DNA from: Klebsiella planticola ATCC 33531
Lineage (GTDB): Bacteria > Pseudomonadota > Gammaproteobacteria > Enterobacterales > Enterobacteriaceae
Direction of reading: 5' to 3'
Assembly (NCBI RefSeq): GCF_000735435.1
Contig: NZ_JMPP01000057.1
Location: 1-64,000 of the forward strand
DNA length: 64,000 nt
The notes below the pieces were generated by a model. That model did not search any database. It saw only the letters and a program-made list of their open reading frames with translations, and was not told the DNA's origin. A program made the position numbers and the translations under genes. Below, in pieces: positions 57,060 through 64,000 of the stretch (its first letter is position 1; each line of letters begins with the position of its first letter).

Positions 57060-57878
57060 ATGACATCACGCGTGATTGCACTGGATTTAGACGGCACCCT
57101 GCTCACCTCCAACAAAACTATCCTGCCCGCCTCGCTGGAAGCCCTGGCCCGCGCCAGAGCGGCTGGGTTCCAGGTGATCGTCGTCACTGGCCGACATCAC
57201 GTCGCTATCCATCCTTTTTATCAGGCACTGGCTCTGGATACACCTGCAATTTGTTGTAATGGCACTTATTTGTATGATTATCAGGCAAAAAAGGTTCTGC
57301 AGTCCGATCCGATGCCGGTTGATAAAGCGTTGAGCCTGACCGATATGCTCGCCGCGCACGATATTCACGGTCTGATGTATGTTGACGACGCCATGCTCTA
57401 TGAACGCCCGACCGGGCACGTTATCCGTACTAGCCGCTGGGCACAGTCGCTGCCCGTCGAGCAGCGTCCGGTGTTCACCCAGGTCGATTCGCTGGCGCAG
57501 GCCGCCCGCGACGTCCAGTCGGTGTGGAAGTTTGCCCTCACCGATGAAGATATTCCTAAGCTGCAGCAGTTTGCCCTTGATGTGGGCCAGACGCTGGGAC
57601 TGGAGTGCGAATGGTCGTGGCACGATCAGGTCGATATCGCCCGCGCGGGCAACAGCAAAGGCAAGCGCCTGACGCAGTGGGTGGAAGCACAGGGCCTGTC
57701 CATGCAGGACGTGGTGGCCTTTGGCGATAACTATAATGACCTCAGCATGCTGGAAGCCGCCGGAACCGGCGTGGCGATGGGCAATGCGGTTGAGGAAGTC
57801 AAAGCGCGCGCCAACGTGGTCATTGGCGAAAACGAAAGCAACAGTATTGCCGACTTCATCAACCGCAACCTGCTGTAA
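57060..57878 (+). CDS. ybhA: YbhA, HAD-family pyridoxal phosphate phosphatase
   Basis: A Cof-type HAD hydrolase of 272 residues, equal to E. coli YbhA, which dephosphorylates pyridoxal 5'-phosphate and other sugar phosphates. Motif I is DLDGTLLT (residues 8-15), motif II VVTGRHHV, and motif III with IV is in KGKRLTQW and FGDNYNDLSML. The start at 57060 directly follows a GGAAACA ribosome site. It is convergent with modC and ends 1 base before the modC stop. Confidence 0.94.
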   Translation: MTSRVIALDLDGTLLTSNKTILPASLEALARARAAGFQVIVVTGRHHVAIHPFYQALALDTPAICCNGTYLYDYQAKKVLQSDPMPVDKALSLTDMLAAHDIHGLMYVDDAMLYERPTGHVIRTSRWAQSLPVEQRPVFTQVDSLAQAARDVQSVWKFALTDEDIPKLQQFALDVGQTLGLECEWSWHDQVDIARAGNSKGKRLTQWVEAQGLSMQDVVAFGDNYNDLSMLEAAGTGVAMGNAVEEVKARANVVIGENESNSIADFINRNLL

Positions 57879-58937
57879 TCAGGCGGCAATCGATACGCTT
57901 TTAATCTGCGCATACAGCCATTGACCTGGCGTGATCCCCAGGTCATCTCTGGCCCACGGGCTGATGCGCGCCCACAGCGTGCGGCCGCTGACGTTCAGCT
58001 GCACTTCAATCTGTCCGTGTGTTTCAAGACACTGCACCACCTGGGCCGGCAAAACATTGCGAATACTGGTCTGCTGCGGCGGCTCAAGCACCAGCGATAC
58101 GTCGGAGGCCTGGATGCGAATTCGCGTCGCCTCGCCGACTGGCCGGTCGAGATAGTTCACCCAGATCTGCTGCTCGCCCAGCGCCAGCGCGGTCATGGCA
58201 TAACGGGGATGCTGTGCGGCGACCGACACGTTGAGTATTGTGCTCTGCTGATCCGGCGGCAGCCACGGATGCATCACGCTGCTGCTCCATACCTCCTCCA
58301 GGCAGCCAAAGGCTTTGACGCTCCCCTCCTCCAGCACCAGCACCTTATCCGCCAGATGTTGAATCTCATCAAGCGAGTGGCTGACGTAGAGCATCGGAAT
58401 ATGTATTTCGCGCGCCAGCCGCTGCAGGTACGGCAGAAGCTCACGTTTACGAGGAATATCCAGCGAGGCCAGCGGTTCATCAAGCAGCAAAAGTTCAGGC
58501 GCGGTGAGCAGCGCTCTGCCAATCGCCACACGCTGCTTTTCTCCACCGGACAGGCCGCCCGGCAGGCGATCCAGCAGCGGTTCAATACCGAGCAACGCCA
58601 CCAGCTTATCAAACTGCCCCGCCATACTTTTCGCCATGCCGTACTTCAGATTGCCGCGTACCTTATAGTGCGGAAACAGGCGCGCGTCCTGAAATACATA
58701 GCCCACCCGCCGCTTTTCCGGGGCCAGGCAGATGCGTTTTTCCGTGTCATTTAAGACCCTGCCGTTGAGCACAATGCGCCCTTTCTGCGGCCGGGTCAGG
58801 CCGCTGATCGCATTAATCAGGGAGGTTTTTCCCGCGCCGGAGACGCCAAAAACGGCGGTGATGCCGCTGGCAGGCAGCGTTTCATTGATACTCAGGCAGT
58901 GGTTGCCCAGCGTCTGGGTAAAATGGAGTTCAAGCAT
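57879..58937 (-). CDS. modC: Molybdate ABC transporter ATPase ModC
   Basis: A 352-residue ATPase of molybdate import. Walker A is [11 protein letters not shown] (30-40), signature [12 protein letters not shown] (about 129-140) and Walker [13 protein letters not shown]. The C-terminal Mop-type domain (about 290-350) binds oxyanion and regulates activity. It starts 2 bases after the modB stop and shares the modABC transcript. Confidence 0.96.
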   Translation of the reverse strand: MLELHFTQTLGNHCLSINETLPASGITAVFGVSGAGKTSLINAISGLTRPQKGRIVLNGRVLNDTEKRICLAPEKRRVGYVFQDARLFPHYKVRGNLKYGMAKSMAGQFDKLVALLGIEPLLDRLPGGLSGGEKQRVAIGRALLTAPELLLLDEPLASLDIPRKRELLPYLQRLAREIHIPMLYVSHSLDEIQHLADKVLVLEEGSVKAFGCLEEVWSSSVMHPWLPPDQQSTILNVSVAAQHPRYAMTALALGEQQIWVNYLDRPVGEATRIRIQASDVSLVLEPPQQTSIRNVLPAQVVQCLETHGQIEVQLNVSGRTLWARISPWARDDLGITPGQWLYAQIKSVSIAA

Positions 58938-58939
58938 TG

Positions 58940-59629
58940 TTATTTCCCTGTCCGCACGCGGCTAAGGCGCGCCAGCCATTCAGAAATCAGCAGCGAAACC
59001 AGCGCCAGCACGATGGAAATCAAACATAAGCGCGCGGCAGCCCCTTCGCCGCCAGGGGTTTGAATCAGGGTATACATCGCCGAAGGAATAGTGCGCGTCT
59101 CCCCCGGGATATTGGAGACAAAGGTAATGGTGGCGCCAAACTCCCCTAGTGAACGGGCGAAGGCCAGAACGGTACCGACGATAATGCCCGGCAGCGTCAG
59201 CGGCAGCGTTATCGTAAAAAACACCCGCCAACGGCCAGCCCCCAGGGTTCGCGCCGCCTGTTCCAGCTTCACGTCCACCCCTTCCAGCGCCAGACGAATG
59301 GCCCGCACCATCAGCGGAAAGGACATGACCGCCGCCGCCAGCACCGCCCCGCGCCAGCTGAAGGCAAAGGTCAAACCGAACCAGTCATATAGCCAGCTGC
59401 CGATAAAACCACGCCTCCCCATGGCAATCAACAGCAGGTACCCCACCACCACCGGCGGCAGTACCAGCGGCAGGTGAATAATACTGTCGAGCAGCGCCTT
59501 TCCGGGGAAATTGCGCCGCACCAGCAGCCATGAGATAAAAATCCCAAAAGGTAAGCTTAACACCACCGCCAGGGATGAGACTTTCAGGCTCAGCAGTACC
59601 GCCTGCCATTCGGGATCGCTTAAAATCAT
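58940..59629 (-). CDS. modB: Molybdate ABC transporter permease ModB
   Basis: A 229-residue inner-membrane permease with five to six membrane segments. The cytoplasmic EAA-type loop that contacts ModC appears as [20 protein letters not shown] (about 143-162). Its ATG overlaps the modA stop by 1 base (TAATG). Confidence 0.95.
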   Translation of the reverse strand: MILSDPEWQAVLLSLKVSSLAVVLSLPFGIFISWLLVRRNFPGKALLDSIIHLPLVLPPVVVGYLLLIAMGRRGFIGSWLYDWFGLTFAFSWRGAVLAAAVMSFPLMVRAIRLALEGVDVKLEQAARTLGAGRWRVFFTITLPLTLPGIIVGTVLAFARSLGEFGATITFVSNIPGETRTIPSAMYTLIQTPGGEGAAARLCLISIVLALVSLLISEWLARLSRVRTGK

Positions 59630-60402
59630 TAGCGGGTGGTAAATCCGTATTGTTTGAAGATGGCGGCCGCCTGCGGTCCTTTCAGGTAGTCGTAAAATCC
59701 GGTGACGGTGGCATTTTTATGCCCGTCGACGATAGCCAGCGGGTATTCAACTTTCTTGTGCGAATCTTCCGGGAACGTCCCGACCACCTTCACACCTTTG
59801 CTCGCCACCGCATCGGAACCGTAGACGATACCCAGCGGGGCTTCGTTACGTTCGACCAGCGCCAGCGCTCCGCGCACGTCTTCAGCCGGTGCCAGTTTCG
59901 GCGCCAGCGTCTCCCAGGCCCCCAGTTTTTGCAGCGCTTCTTTCGCGTAGATCCCTGCCGGTACATGCTCCGGGTCGCCAACGGCCAGGCGGCCGCCTTT
60001 CAGCAGGCTGGTCCAGTCGGTTTTATTGTTAATCGCAATATCGCCCTGCGCGCTGGCTTTAGGCGCGACAACGACCAGGCTGTTGCCAAGCAGCGTTGCG
60101 CGCGAGGCGGTATCAATCGCTTTTTTCTCGACCGCGTAATCCATCCATTTCTGGTCGGCAGAGATAAACAGGTCCGCAGGCGCGCCCGCTTCGATTTGCC
60201 GTGCCAGCGTTGATGAAGAGGCAAACGAGGAGACCACATCGACGTTTTTCTCTTTCTTATAGGCCTTCGCAATATCCTGCATCGCATTCGTTAACGACGC
60301 CGCGGCAAACACCGTAATCTTCCCTTCTTCTGCCAGCGCGTGACCCGCGACGGAAAGTGTTAGCGTCGCTCCGGCAAACAAGCGTAACCATTGACGTGCC
60401 AT
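59629..60402 (-). CDS. modA: Molybdate-binding protein ModA
   Basis: A periplasmic oxyanion receptor of 257 residues with a 24-residue signal peptide (MARQWLRLFAGATLTLSVAG; cleavage after ALA). Molybdate-contact regions include FAAASLTNAM, SFASSSTLARQI and VYGSDAVAS. The promoter carries a ModE operator 19 bp upstream, so uptake is shut down when molybdate is abundant. Confidence 0.96.
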   Translation of the reverse strand: MARQWLRLFAGATLTLSVAGHALAEEGKITVFAAASLTNAMQDIAKAYKKEKNVDVVSSFASSSTLARQIEAGAPADLFISADQKWMDYAVEKKAIDTASRATLLGNSLVVVAPKASAQGDIAINNKTDWTSLLKGGRLAVGDPEHVPAGIYAKEALQKLGAWETLAPKLAPAEDVRGALALVERNEAPLGIVYGSDAVASKGVKVVGTFPEDSHKKVEYPLAIVDGHKNATVTGFYDYLKGPQAAAIFKQYGFTTR

Positions 60403-60420
60403 CTGAAACTCCTGTAGTTG

Positions 60421-60444
60421 CGTTATGTAGATGACAATATAACG
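60421..60444. promoter_or_regulatory. ModE operator of modABC
   Basis: CGTTATGTA and AATATAACG are inverted arms around GATGAC, essentially identical to the E. coli modA operator. ModE-molybdate bound here represses modABC. Confidence 0.92.
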
Positions 60445-60543
60445 ATAAGGTCAGGGTTTTCCCAGCGCGAATTGGTGGTAGGTAGAGGAGGATCAAAAGA
60501 GAGAGGAAAAGAGGATGGAAAAGTGAAAAAGAAAGAGGAAATG
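60445..60543. other. Polypurine tract between modA promoter and acrZ end
   Basis: From about 60478 to 60541 the plus strand is almost entirely A and G (runs such as GAGGAGGATCAAAAGAGAGA), with no gene. It lies between the modA operator and the acrZ terminator and could influence DNA shape or RNA polymerase pausing. Confidence 0.6.
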
Positions 60544-60568
60544 AAAACGCCCGGAAAGCCGGGCGTTG
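60544..60568 (-). terminator. Terminator of acrZ
   Basis: AACGCCCGG and CCGGGCGTT form a perfect 9-bp stem around 4 bases; on the minus strand it is followed by TTCATTTC. It lies 6 bp after the acrZ stop. Confidence 0.8.
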
Positions 60569-60573
60569 AGAAA

Positions 60574-60723
60574 TCAGTTGTTCTGCTGGCCGCGATCTTT
60601 GTGACCTACGCCGGAGAAGATGTTAAACACTTCGCCCAGACCGTAAATCAGACCGAGGATGATAGCCATCACCACCGGGACCATGACAACGGCAAAAACC
60701 AGACTTTTCAATAGCTCTAACAT
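60574..60723 (-). CDS. acrZ: AcrZ, 49-residue AcrAB-TolC accessory protein
   Basis: A small inner-membrane protein that binds AcrB and alters substrate preference of the efflux pump. It begins [20 protein letters not shown], has a single bent membrane helix (about 8-30), and ends in a polar [11 protein letters not shown] tail, as in E. coli AcrZ (also 49). The start at 60723 is fixed by this match; longer in-frame starts run upstream without conservation. It is divergent from modE and expected to respond to MarA/SoxS/Rob. Confidence 0.95.
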   Translation of the reverse strand: MLELLKSLVFAVVMVPVVMAIILGLIYGLGEVFNIFSGVGHKDRGQQNN

Positions 60724-60820
60724 GGTTGGCTCCAGAAAGTACGAATGCTTTATTGTAACCGCTTCAGCTGGAAAAACACGCCCCATTTGTGCGGTGGCTG
60801 GCCGATAACGGCGACAGATG

Positions 60821-60834
60821 CATCTTGCAAGATG
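60821..60834. promoter_or_regulatory. Perfect 14-bp palindrome in the acrZ-modE intergenic region
   Basis: CATCTTGCAAGATG is a perfect palindrome midway between divergent acrZ and modE, next to an overlapping GATGCATC. No regulator can be named; it is placed to act on either promoter. Confidence 0.45.
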
Positions 60835-60876
60835 ACCGCTATCGGTCACAATACTCTTTTTTGCCAGGATATCATT

Positions 60877-61665
60877 ATGCAGGCTGAAATTCTTCTGACC
60901 CTCAAGCTACAGCAGCGCCTGTTCGCCGATCCTCGTCGTATCGCCCTGTTAAAACAGATCGATTCCACCGGTTCGATTAGCCAGGGGGCAAAAAACGCGG
61001 GTATTAGCTATAAAAGCGCATGGGACGCCATCAATGAAATGAACCAGCTCAGCGAACAGACGCTGGTGGACAGGGCTACCGGCGGTAAAGGCGGCGGCGG
61101 CGCCGTACTGACCCGCTACGGTCAGCGGCTGATCCAGCTGTACGATCTGCTGGCGCAAATTCAGCAAAAAGCCTTCGATGTGCTGAGCGACGACGATGCC
61201 CTGCCTCTCGATAGCCTGCTGGCCGCTATTTCGCGTTTCTCGCTGCAGACCAGCGCACGTAACCAGTGGTTTGGCTCCATCACCGGTCGCGACCACCAGC
61301 AGGTACAGCAGCATGTCGAGGTGTTGCTTGCCGATCGCCAGACCCGCTTAAAAGTCGCTATCACCGCGCAGAGCGCAGAGCGCCTTGGCCTGGATGAGGG
61401 CCAGGAAGTGCTGGTACTACTGAAGGCCCCCTGGGTGGGGATGACTCAGGATCCGGCGGTTGCCAAAGAGGCCGATAACCAACTCGCCGGGCGAATCAGC
61501 CATATCGAATACGGCCCGGAGCAGTGTGAAGTGCTGATGGCGCTGCCTGACGGCCAGAGTTTGTGCGCGACCCTCCCGCTGGAACAGACCCGAAAACTGG
61601 CAGAAGGTGCTGAGGCGATAGCATATTTTAATGCTGATCGAATCATTCTCGCCACGTTATGCTGA
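60877..61665 (+). CDS. modE: ModE, molybdate-responsive transcription regulator
   Basis: A 262-residue dual regulator, as long as in E. coli. An N-terminal winged helix ([20 protein letters not shown], about 33-52) is followed by two Mop-like molybdate-binding domains (about 125-262; [20 protein letters not shown] end). It represses modABC and activates moaA and molybdoenzyme genes. The start at 60877 has AGGA 7 bases upstream. modF follows on the same strand. Confidence 0.95.
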   Translation: MQAEILLTLKLQQRLFADPRRIALLKQIDSTGSISQGAKNAGISYKSAWDAINEMNQLSEQTLVDRATGGKGGGGAVLTRYGQRLIQLYDLLAQIQQKAFDVLSDDDALPLDSLLAAISRFSLQTSARNQWFGSITGRDHQQVQQHVEVLLADRQTRLKVAITAQSAERLGLDEGQEVLVLLKAPWVGMTQDPAVAKEADNQLAGRISHIEYGPEQCEVLMALPDGQSLCATLPLEQTRKLAEGAEAIAYFNADRIILATLC

Positions 61666-61732
61666 CGGCATTGACATTGCGCGCGTGACGTCGTATCCCT
61701 GTGGCAAATCGCTGCAAAAAGTGGGATACACA

Positions 61733-63208
61733 ATGTCATCATTGCAAATTTCGCAAGGCACGTTTCGCCTGAGCGACACAAAAACGTTAAAAATCGAGCA
61801 CCTCACCGTTGACGCTGGCGAAAGCTGGGCCTTCGTCGGCAGCAACGGCAGCGGGAAGTCGGCGCTGGCTCGCGCGCTGTCCGGTGAGCTTACCCTGCTG
61901 TCCGGCCAGTATGAAAACCGCTTTTCCCGGGTAACCCGCCTCTCCTTCGAACAGCTGCAGAAGCTGGTCAGCGATGAATGGCAACGAAACAATACGGACC
62001 TACTTAGCCCAGGCGAAGAGGACACCGGCCGCACGACGGAAGAGATTATCCAGGAAGAGTCCAAAGATGCCGCTCGCTGCGCGCGCCTGGCAGAATTGTT
62101 CGGTATTACGTCTCTGCTCCAGCGCCGCTTTAAATATCTCTCCACCGGAGAAACGCGTAAAACGCTGCTCTGTCAGGCGCTGATGACGCAGCCGGAGCTG
62201 TTGATTCTTGACGAGCCTTTTGATGGCCTGGACGTCGCTTCCCGTCTGCAGCTTGCCGGGCTGCTGGAGAGACTGCACCTCGAAGGGCTCACGCTGGTAC
62301 TGGTACTCAACCGCTTCGACGAAATCCCGTCGTTTGTCCAGTTTGCCGGCGTGCTGGCCGACTGTACTCTGAGCGAAACCGGAGAAAAGCAGGCGCTGCT
62401 GCAACAGGCGCTGATTGCTCAACTGGCGCACAGCGAAAAACTGGCTGGCATGAGCTTACCGGAACCGGATGCCCCCGCCGCCCGCCATGCTCTCGAAGCC
62501 GGGGCCCCGCGCATCATCCTGCGTGAGGGCGTGGTGTCATACAACGACCGGCCGATCATCGAGCACCTGAGCTGGACCGTTAACCCCGGTGAACACTGGC
62601 AGATAGTCGGTCCCAACGGCGCCGGAAAATCGACCCTGCTTAGCCTGGTCACCGGCGATCATCCGCAGGGTTATAGTAACGATCTTACCCTGTTTGGCCG
62701 CCGTCGCGGCAGCGGTGAAACCATCTGGGATATCAAAAAACATATTGGCTACGTCAGCAGTAGCCTGCACCTTGAATACCGCGTCAGCACCACGGTACGC
62801 AACGTGATTCTGTCGGGCTATTTCGACTCTATCGGCATTTATCAGGCCGTTTCTGATAAGCAACGCCATCTGGTGCAGAACTGGCTGGATATTCTGGGAA
62901 TCGACAAGCGTACCGCCGATGCGCCGTTCCACAGTCTCTCCTGGGGACAACAACGGCTGGCGCTGATCGTCCGGGCGCTGGTGAAGCATCCGACGCTGCT
63001 GATTCTTGACGAGCCCCTGCAGGGACTGGATCCGCTTAACCGTCAGTTGGTGCGGCGCTTCGTGGATGTTTTGATTAGCGAAGGCGCCACTCAGCTGCTG
63101 TTTGTCTCCCATCACGCCGAAGATGCGCCGGACTGCATTACCCATCGTCTGGAGTTTGTGCGCAGTGGAGACGGTTACACTTATCAGGTCGGTCCACTCA
63201 CGGACTGA
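61733..63208 (+). CDS. modF: ModF, tandem ABC ATPase of the mod locus
   Basis: A 491-residue cytoplasmic protein (E. coli: 490) with two ABC domains. Walker A motifs are GSNGSGKSAL (34-43) and [10 protein letters not shown]. Signatures are LSTGETRKTL and LSWGQQRLAL, and Walker B motifs LLILDEPFDGLD and LLILDEPLQGLD. No membrane domain is present; the precise role, thought to be in molybdenum handling, is unclear. The start at 61733 (MSSLQISQGTFRLSD) matches the family; earlier starts overlap modE. Confidence 0.93.
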   Translation: MSSLQISQGTFRLSDTKTLKIEHLTVDAGESWAFVGSNGSGKSALARALSGELTLLSGQYENRFSRVTRLSFEQLQKLVSDEWQRNNTDLLSPGEEDTGRTTEEIIQEESKDAARCARLAELFGITSLLQRRFKYLSTGETRKTLLCQALMTQPELLILDEPFDGLDVASRLQLAGLLERLHLEGLTLVLVLNRFDEIPSFVQFAGVLADCTLSETGEKQALLQQALIAQLAHSEKLAGMSLPEPDAPAARHALEAGAPRIILREGVVSYNDRPIIEHLSWTVNPGEHWQIVGPNGAGKSTLLSLVTGDHPQGYSNDLTLFGRRRGSGETIWDIKKHIGYVSSSLHLEYRVSTTVRNVILSGYFDSIGIYQAVSDKQRHLVQNWLDILGIDKRTADAPFHSLSWGQQRLALIVRALVKHPTLLILDEPLQGLDPLNRQLVRRFVDVLISEGATQLLFVSHHAEDAPDCITHRLEFVRSGDGYTYQVGPLTD

Positions 63209-63211
63209 GCC

Positions 63212-63243
63212 AAAACAGGGGGCCACGCCCCCCTGTTTTTTTT
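63212..63243 (+). terminator. Rho-independent terminator of modF
   Basis: AAACAGGGGG and CCCCCTGTTT pair around a short loop and are followed by a run of 8 T, directly after the modF stop. Confidence 0.93.
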
Positions 63244-63320
63244 CAGAGAAATAACCAGAAAGACCATCAACAATCTGTTTTTAAACATAAAAATGGAAAA
63301 ATATCGCATTATGCCTTTTA

Positions 63321-63336
63321 GTGTAAGCGATTCCAC
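63321..63336. promoter_or_regulatory. gal external operator (OE)
   Basis: GTGTAAGCGATTCCAC fits the GalR/GalS consensus GTGNAANCGNTTNCAC exactly. Its centre lies 113 bp from the internal operator, as in E. coli, so GalR looping can occur. Confidence 0.9.
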
Positions 63337-63337
63337 C

Positions 63338-63377
63338 AATTTGGCCTGTGTCACACTTTACACTTCTTTGATATGCT
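63338..63377 (+). promoter_or_regulatory. gal CRP site and P1 promoter -10
   Basis: GGCCTGTGTCACACTTT holds a CRP site with a perfect TCACA half. TATGCT at 63372-63377 is the galP1 -10, as in E. coli. Activation by cAMP-CRP and repression by GalR are expected. Confidence 0.8.
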
Positions 63378-63414
63378 ATCTTCATCACACACGATAAGCC
63401 TATTGGAGCGAATC

Positions 63415-64000
63415 ATGAAAGTACTGGTTACAGGTGGTAGCGGTTACATTGGAAGTCATACCTGCGTTCAACTGCTGCTGCAGGGACATGAAGTGATTAT
63501 TCTCGACAATCTCTGCAACAGTAAGCGCAGCGTATTGCCGGTCATTGAACGTCTCGGCGGGAAAACGGCCACCTTTGTTGAAGGCGATATTCGTAATGAG
63601 GCGCTGATGACGGAAATTCTGCACGATCACGCTATTGAGGCGGTGATCCACTTTGCCGGCCTGAAAGCCGTCGGCGAATCCGTCGCCAGGCCGCTGGAAT
63701 ACTACGACAATAACGTCACCGGTACACTTAAATTAGTTTCCGCCATGCGCGCCGCTGGCGTGAAGAACTTTATTTTTAGCTCCTCCGCGACCGTCTACGG
63801 CGATCAGCCGAAGATCCCTTATGTCGAAAGCTTCCCGACCGGCACGCCGCAGAGCCCGTATGGCAAAAGCAAGCTGATGGTCGAGCAAATCCTGACCGAC
63901 CTGCAAAAAGCCCAGCCGGACTGGAGCATTGCGCTGCTGCGTTACTTCAACCCGGTCGGCGCGCATCCATCAGGCGACATGGGCGAAGATCCGCAGGGTA
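63415..64000 (+). CDS. galE: UDP-glucose 4-epimerase GalE (3' end outside the window)
   Basis: The first gene of the gal operon; 195 codons are present before the window ends. The NAD-binding GGSGYIGSH (residues 7-15) and the short-chain dehydrogenase YGKSK catalytic site (Y near residue 149) are visible, with SSSATVYGD before them. TTGGAGCG is the ribosome site. The enzyme interconverts UDP-galactose and UDP-glucose for galactose use and LPS synthesis. Confidence 0.97.
   Translation, partial: MKVLVTGGSGYIGSHTCVQLLLQGHEVIILDNLCNSKRSVLPVIERLGGKTATFVEGDIRNEALMTEILHDHAIEAVIHFAGLKAVGESVARPLEYYDNNVTGTLKLVSAMRAAGVKNFIFSSSATVYGDQPKIPYVESFPTGTPQSPYGKSKLMVEQILTDLQKAQPDWSIALLRYFNPVGAHPSGDMGEDPQG
63434..63449. 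promoter_or_regulatory. gal internal operator (OI) within galE
   Basis: GTGGTAGCGGTTACAT inside codons 7-12 of galE matches the known E. coli internal operator and differs from the GalR consensus at two positions. Confidence 0.85.

Noticed and set aside
60418-60714. 98-codon frame over the modA operator and polypurine tract
   Set aside because: It crosses the operator and terminator and is antisense to acrZ; the Lys/Glu-rich translation reflects the purine run.
1-64000. CRISPR arrays, tRNA/rRNA genes, insertion sequences, prophage genes
   Set aside because: No regularly spaced direct repeats with unique spacers, no tRNA-like cloverleaf, transposase or phage structural frame was seen. The only tandem repeats are the REP units at 40667.

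Overview
The window reads as enterobacterial core chromosome, most likely Klebsiella or its close relative Raoultella. The gene order follows the E. coli K-12 gal-mod-pgl-bio-uvrB-moa-ybh-rhlE-dinG-ybi segment, read from the ybiO end towards galE. Three departures point to Klebsiella: a complete hut (histidine utilisation) cluster beside bio, a pmrCAB (eptA-pmrA-pmrB) locus between ybhK and uvrB, and a two-ECF-sigma redox cluster between ybhC and pgl. The species cannot be fixed by reading alone. No rRNA, tRNA, CRISPR array, insertion sequence or prophage gene was seen.

Layout. 1-8.7 kb: ybiO (5' end cut by the window), rlmF, a flavin-reductase-like gene, mcbA, Fur-controlled fiu-ybiX, ybiI behind an ERIC-type repeat, and ybiJ. 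8.7-23.9 kb: ybiB, SOS gene dinG, rhlE, the CecR regulator with its ybhGFSR exporter operon, ybhQ, ybhP-clsB-ybhN and ybhL. 23.9-27.9 kb: moaABCDE behind a molybdenum-cofactor riboswitch and a ModE site, then ybhK. 28.0-31.5 kb: the lipid A modification operon eptA-pmrA-pmrB, with a convergent 30-codon gene that looks like pmrR. 31.6-40.6 kb: uvrB, a long regulatory gap, an orphan UrtE-like ATPase with sigma-54 and NtrC-type sites, the biotin cluster bioBFCD/bioA and ybhB.

40.7-49 kb: three tandem 82-bp REP-type units, then hutT, hutH, hutU, hutC, hutG and hutI with HutC, NAC and CRP sites. Next to ybhC is a 35-bp sequence that closely resembles the lambda attB site. 49.1-55.8 kb: ybhC, then a co-oriented run of TPR protein, ECF sigma factor (apparent AUU start), anti-sigma, periplasmic peroxiredoxin, alpha-domain-less DsbD-like protein, second ECF sigma factor and NrsF-like anti-sigma. 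55.9-64 kb: pgl, ybhA, modABC with ModE operator, acrZ, modE, modF and the start of the gal operon.

The genes connect in several ways. Molybdate uptake (modABC), its regulator (modE) and cofactor synthesis (moa) share ModE-type sites. PmrA boxes lie in front of both eptA and the pmrR-like gene. LexA boxes precede dinG and uvrB. Nitrogen control appears at hutU (NAC) and probably at the UrtE-like gene (sigma-54/NtrC). The most unusual unit is the 50.7-55.8 kb redox/ECF cluster, which pairs two membrane-associated stress switches with a peroxiredoxin and a likely electron donor for it.
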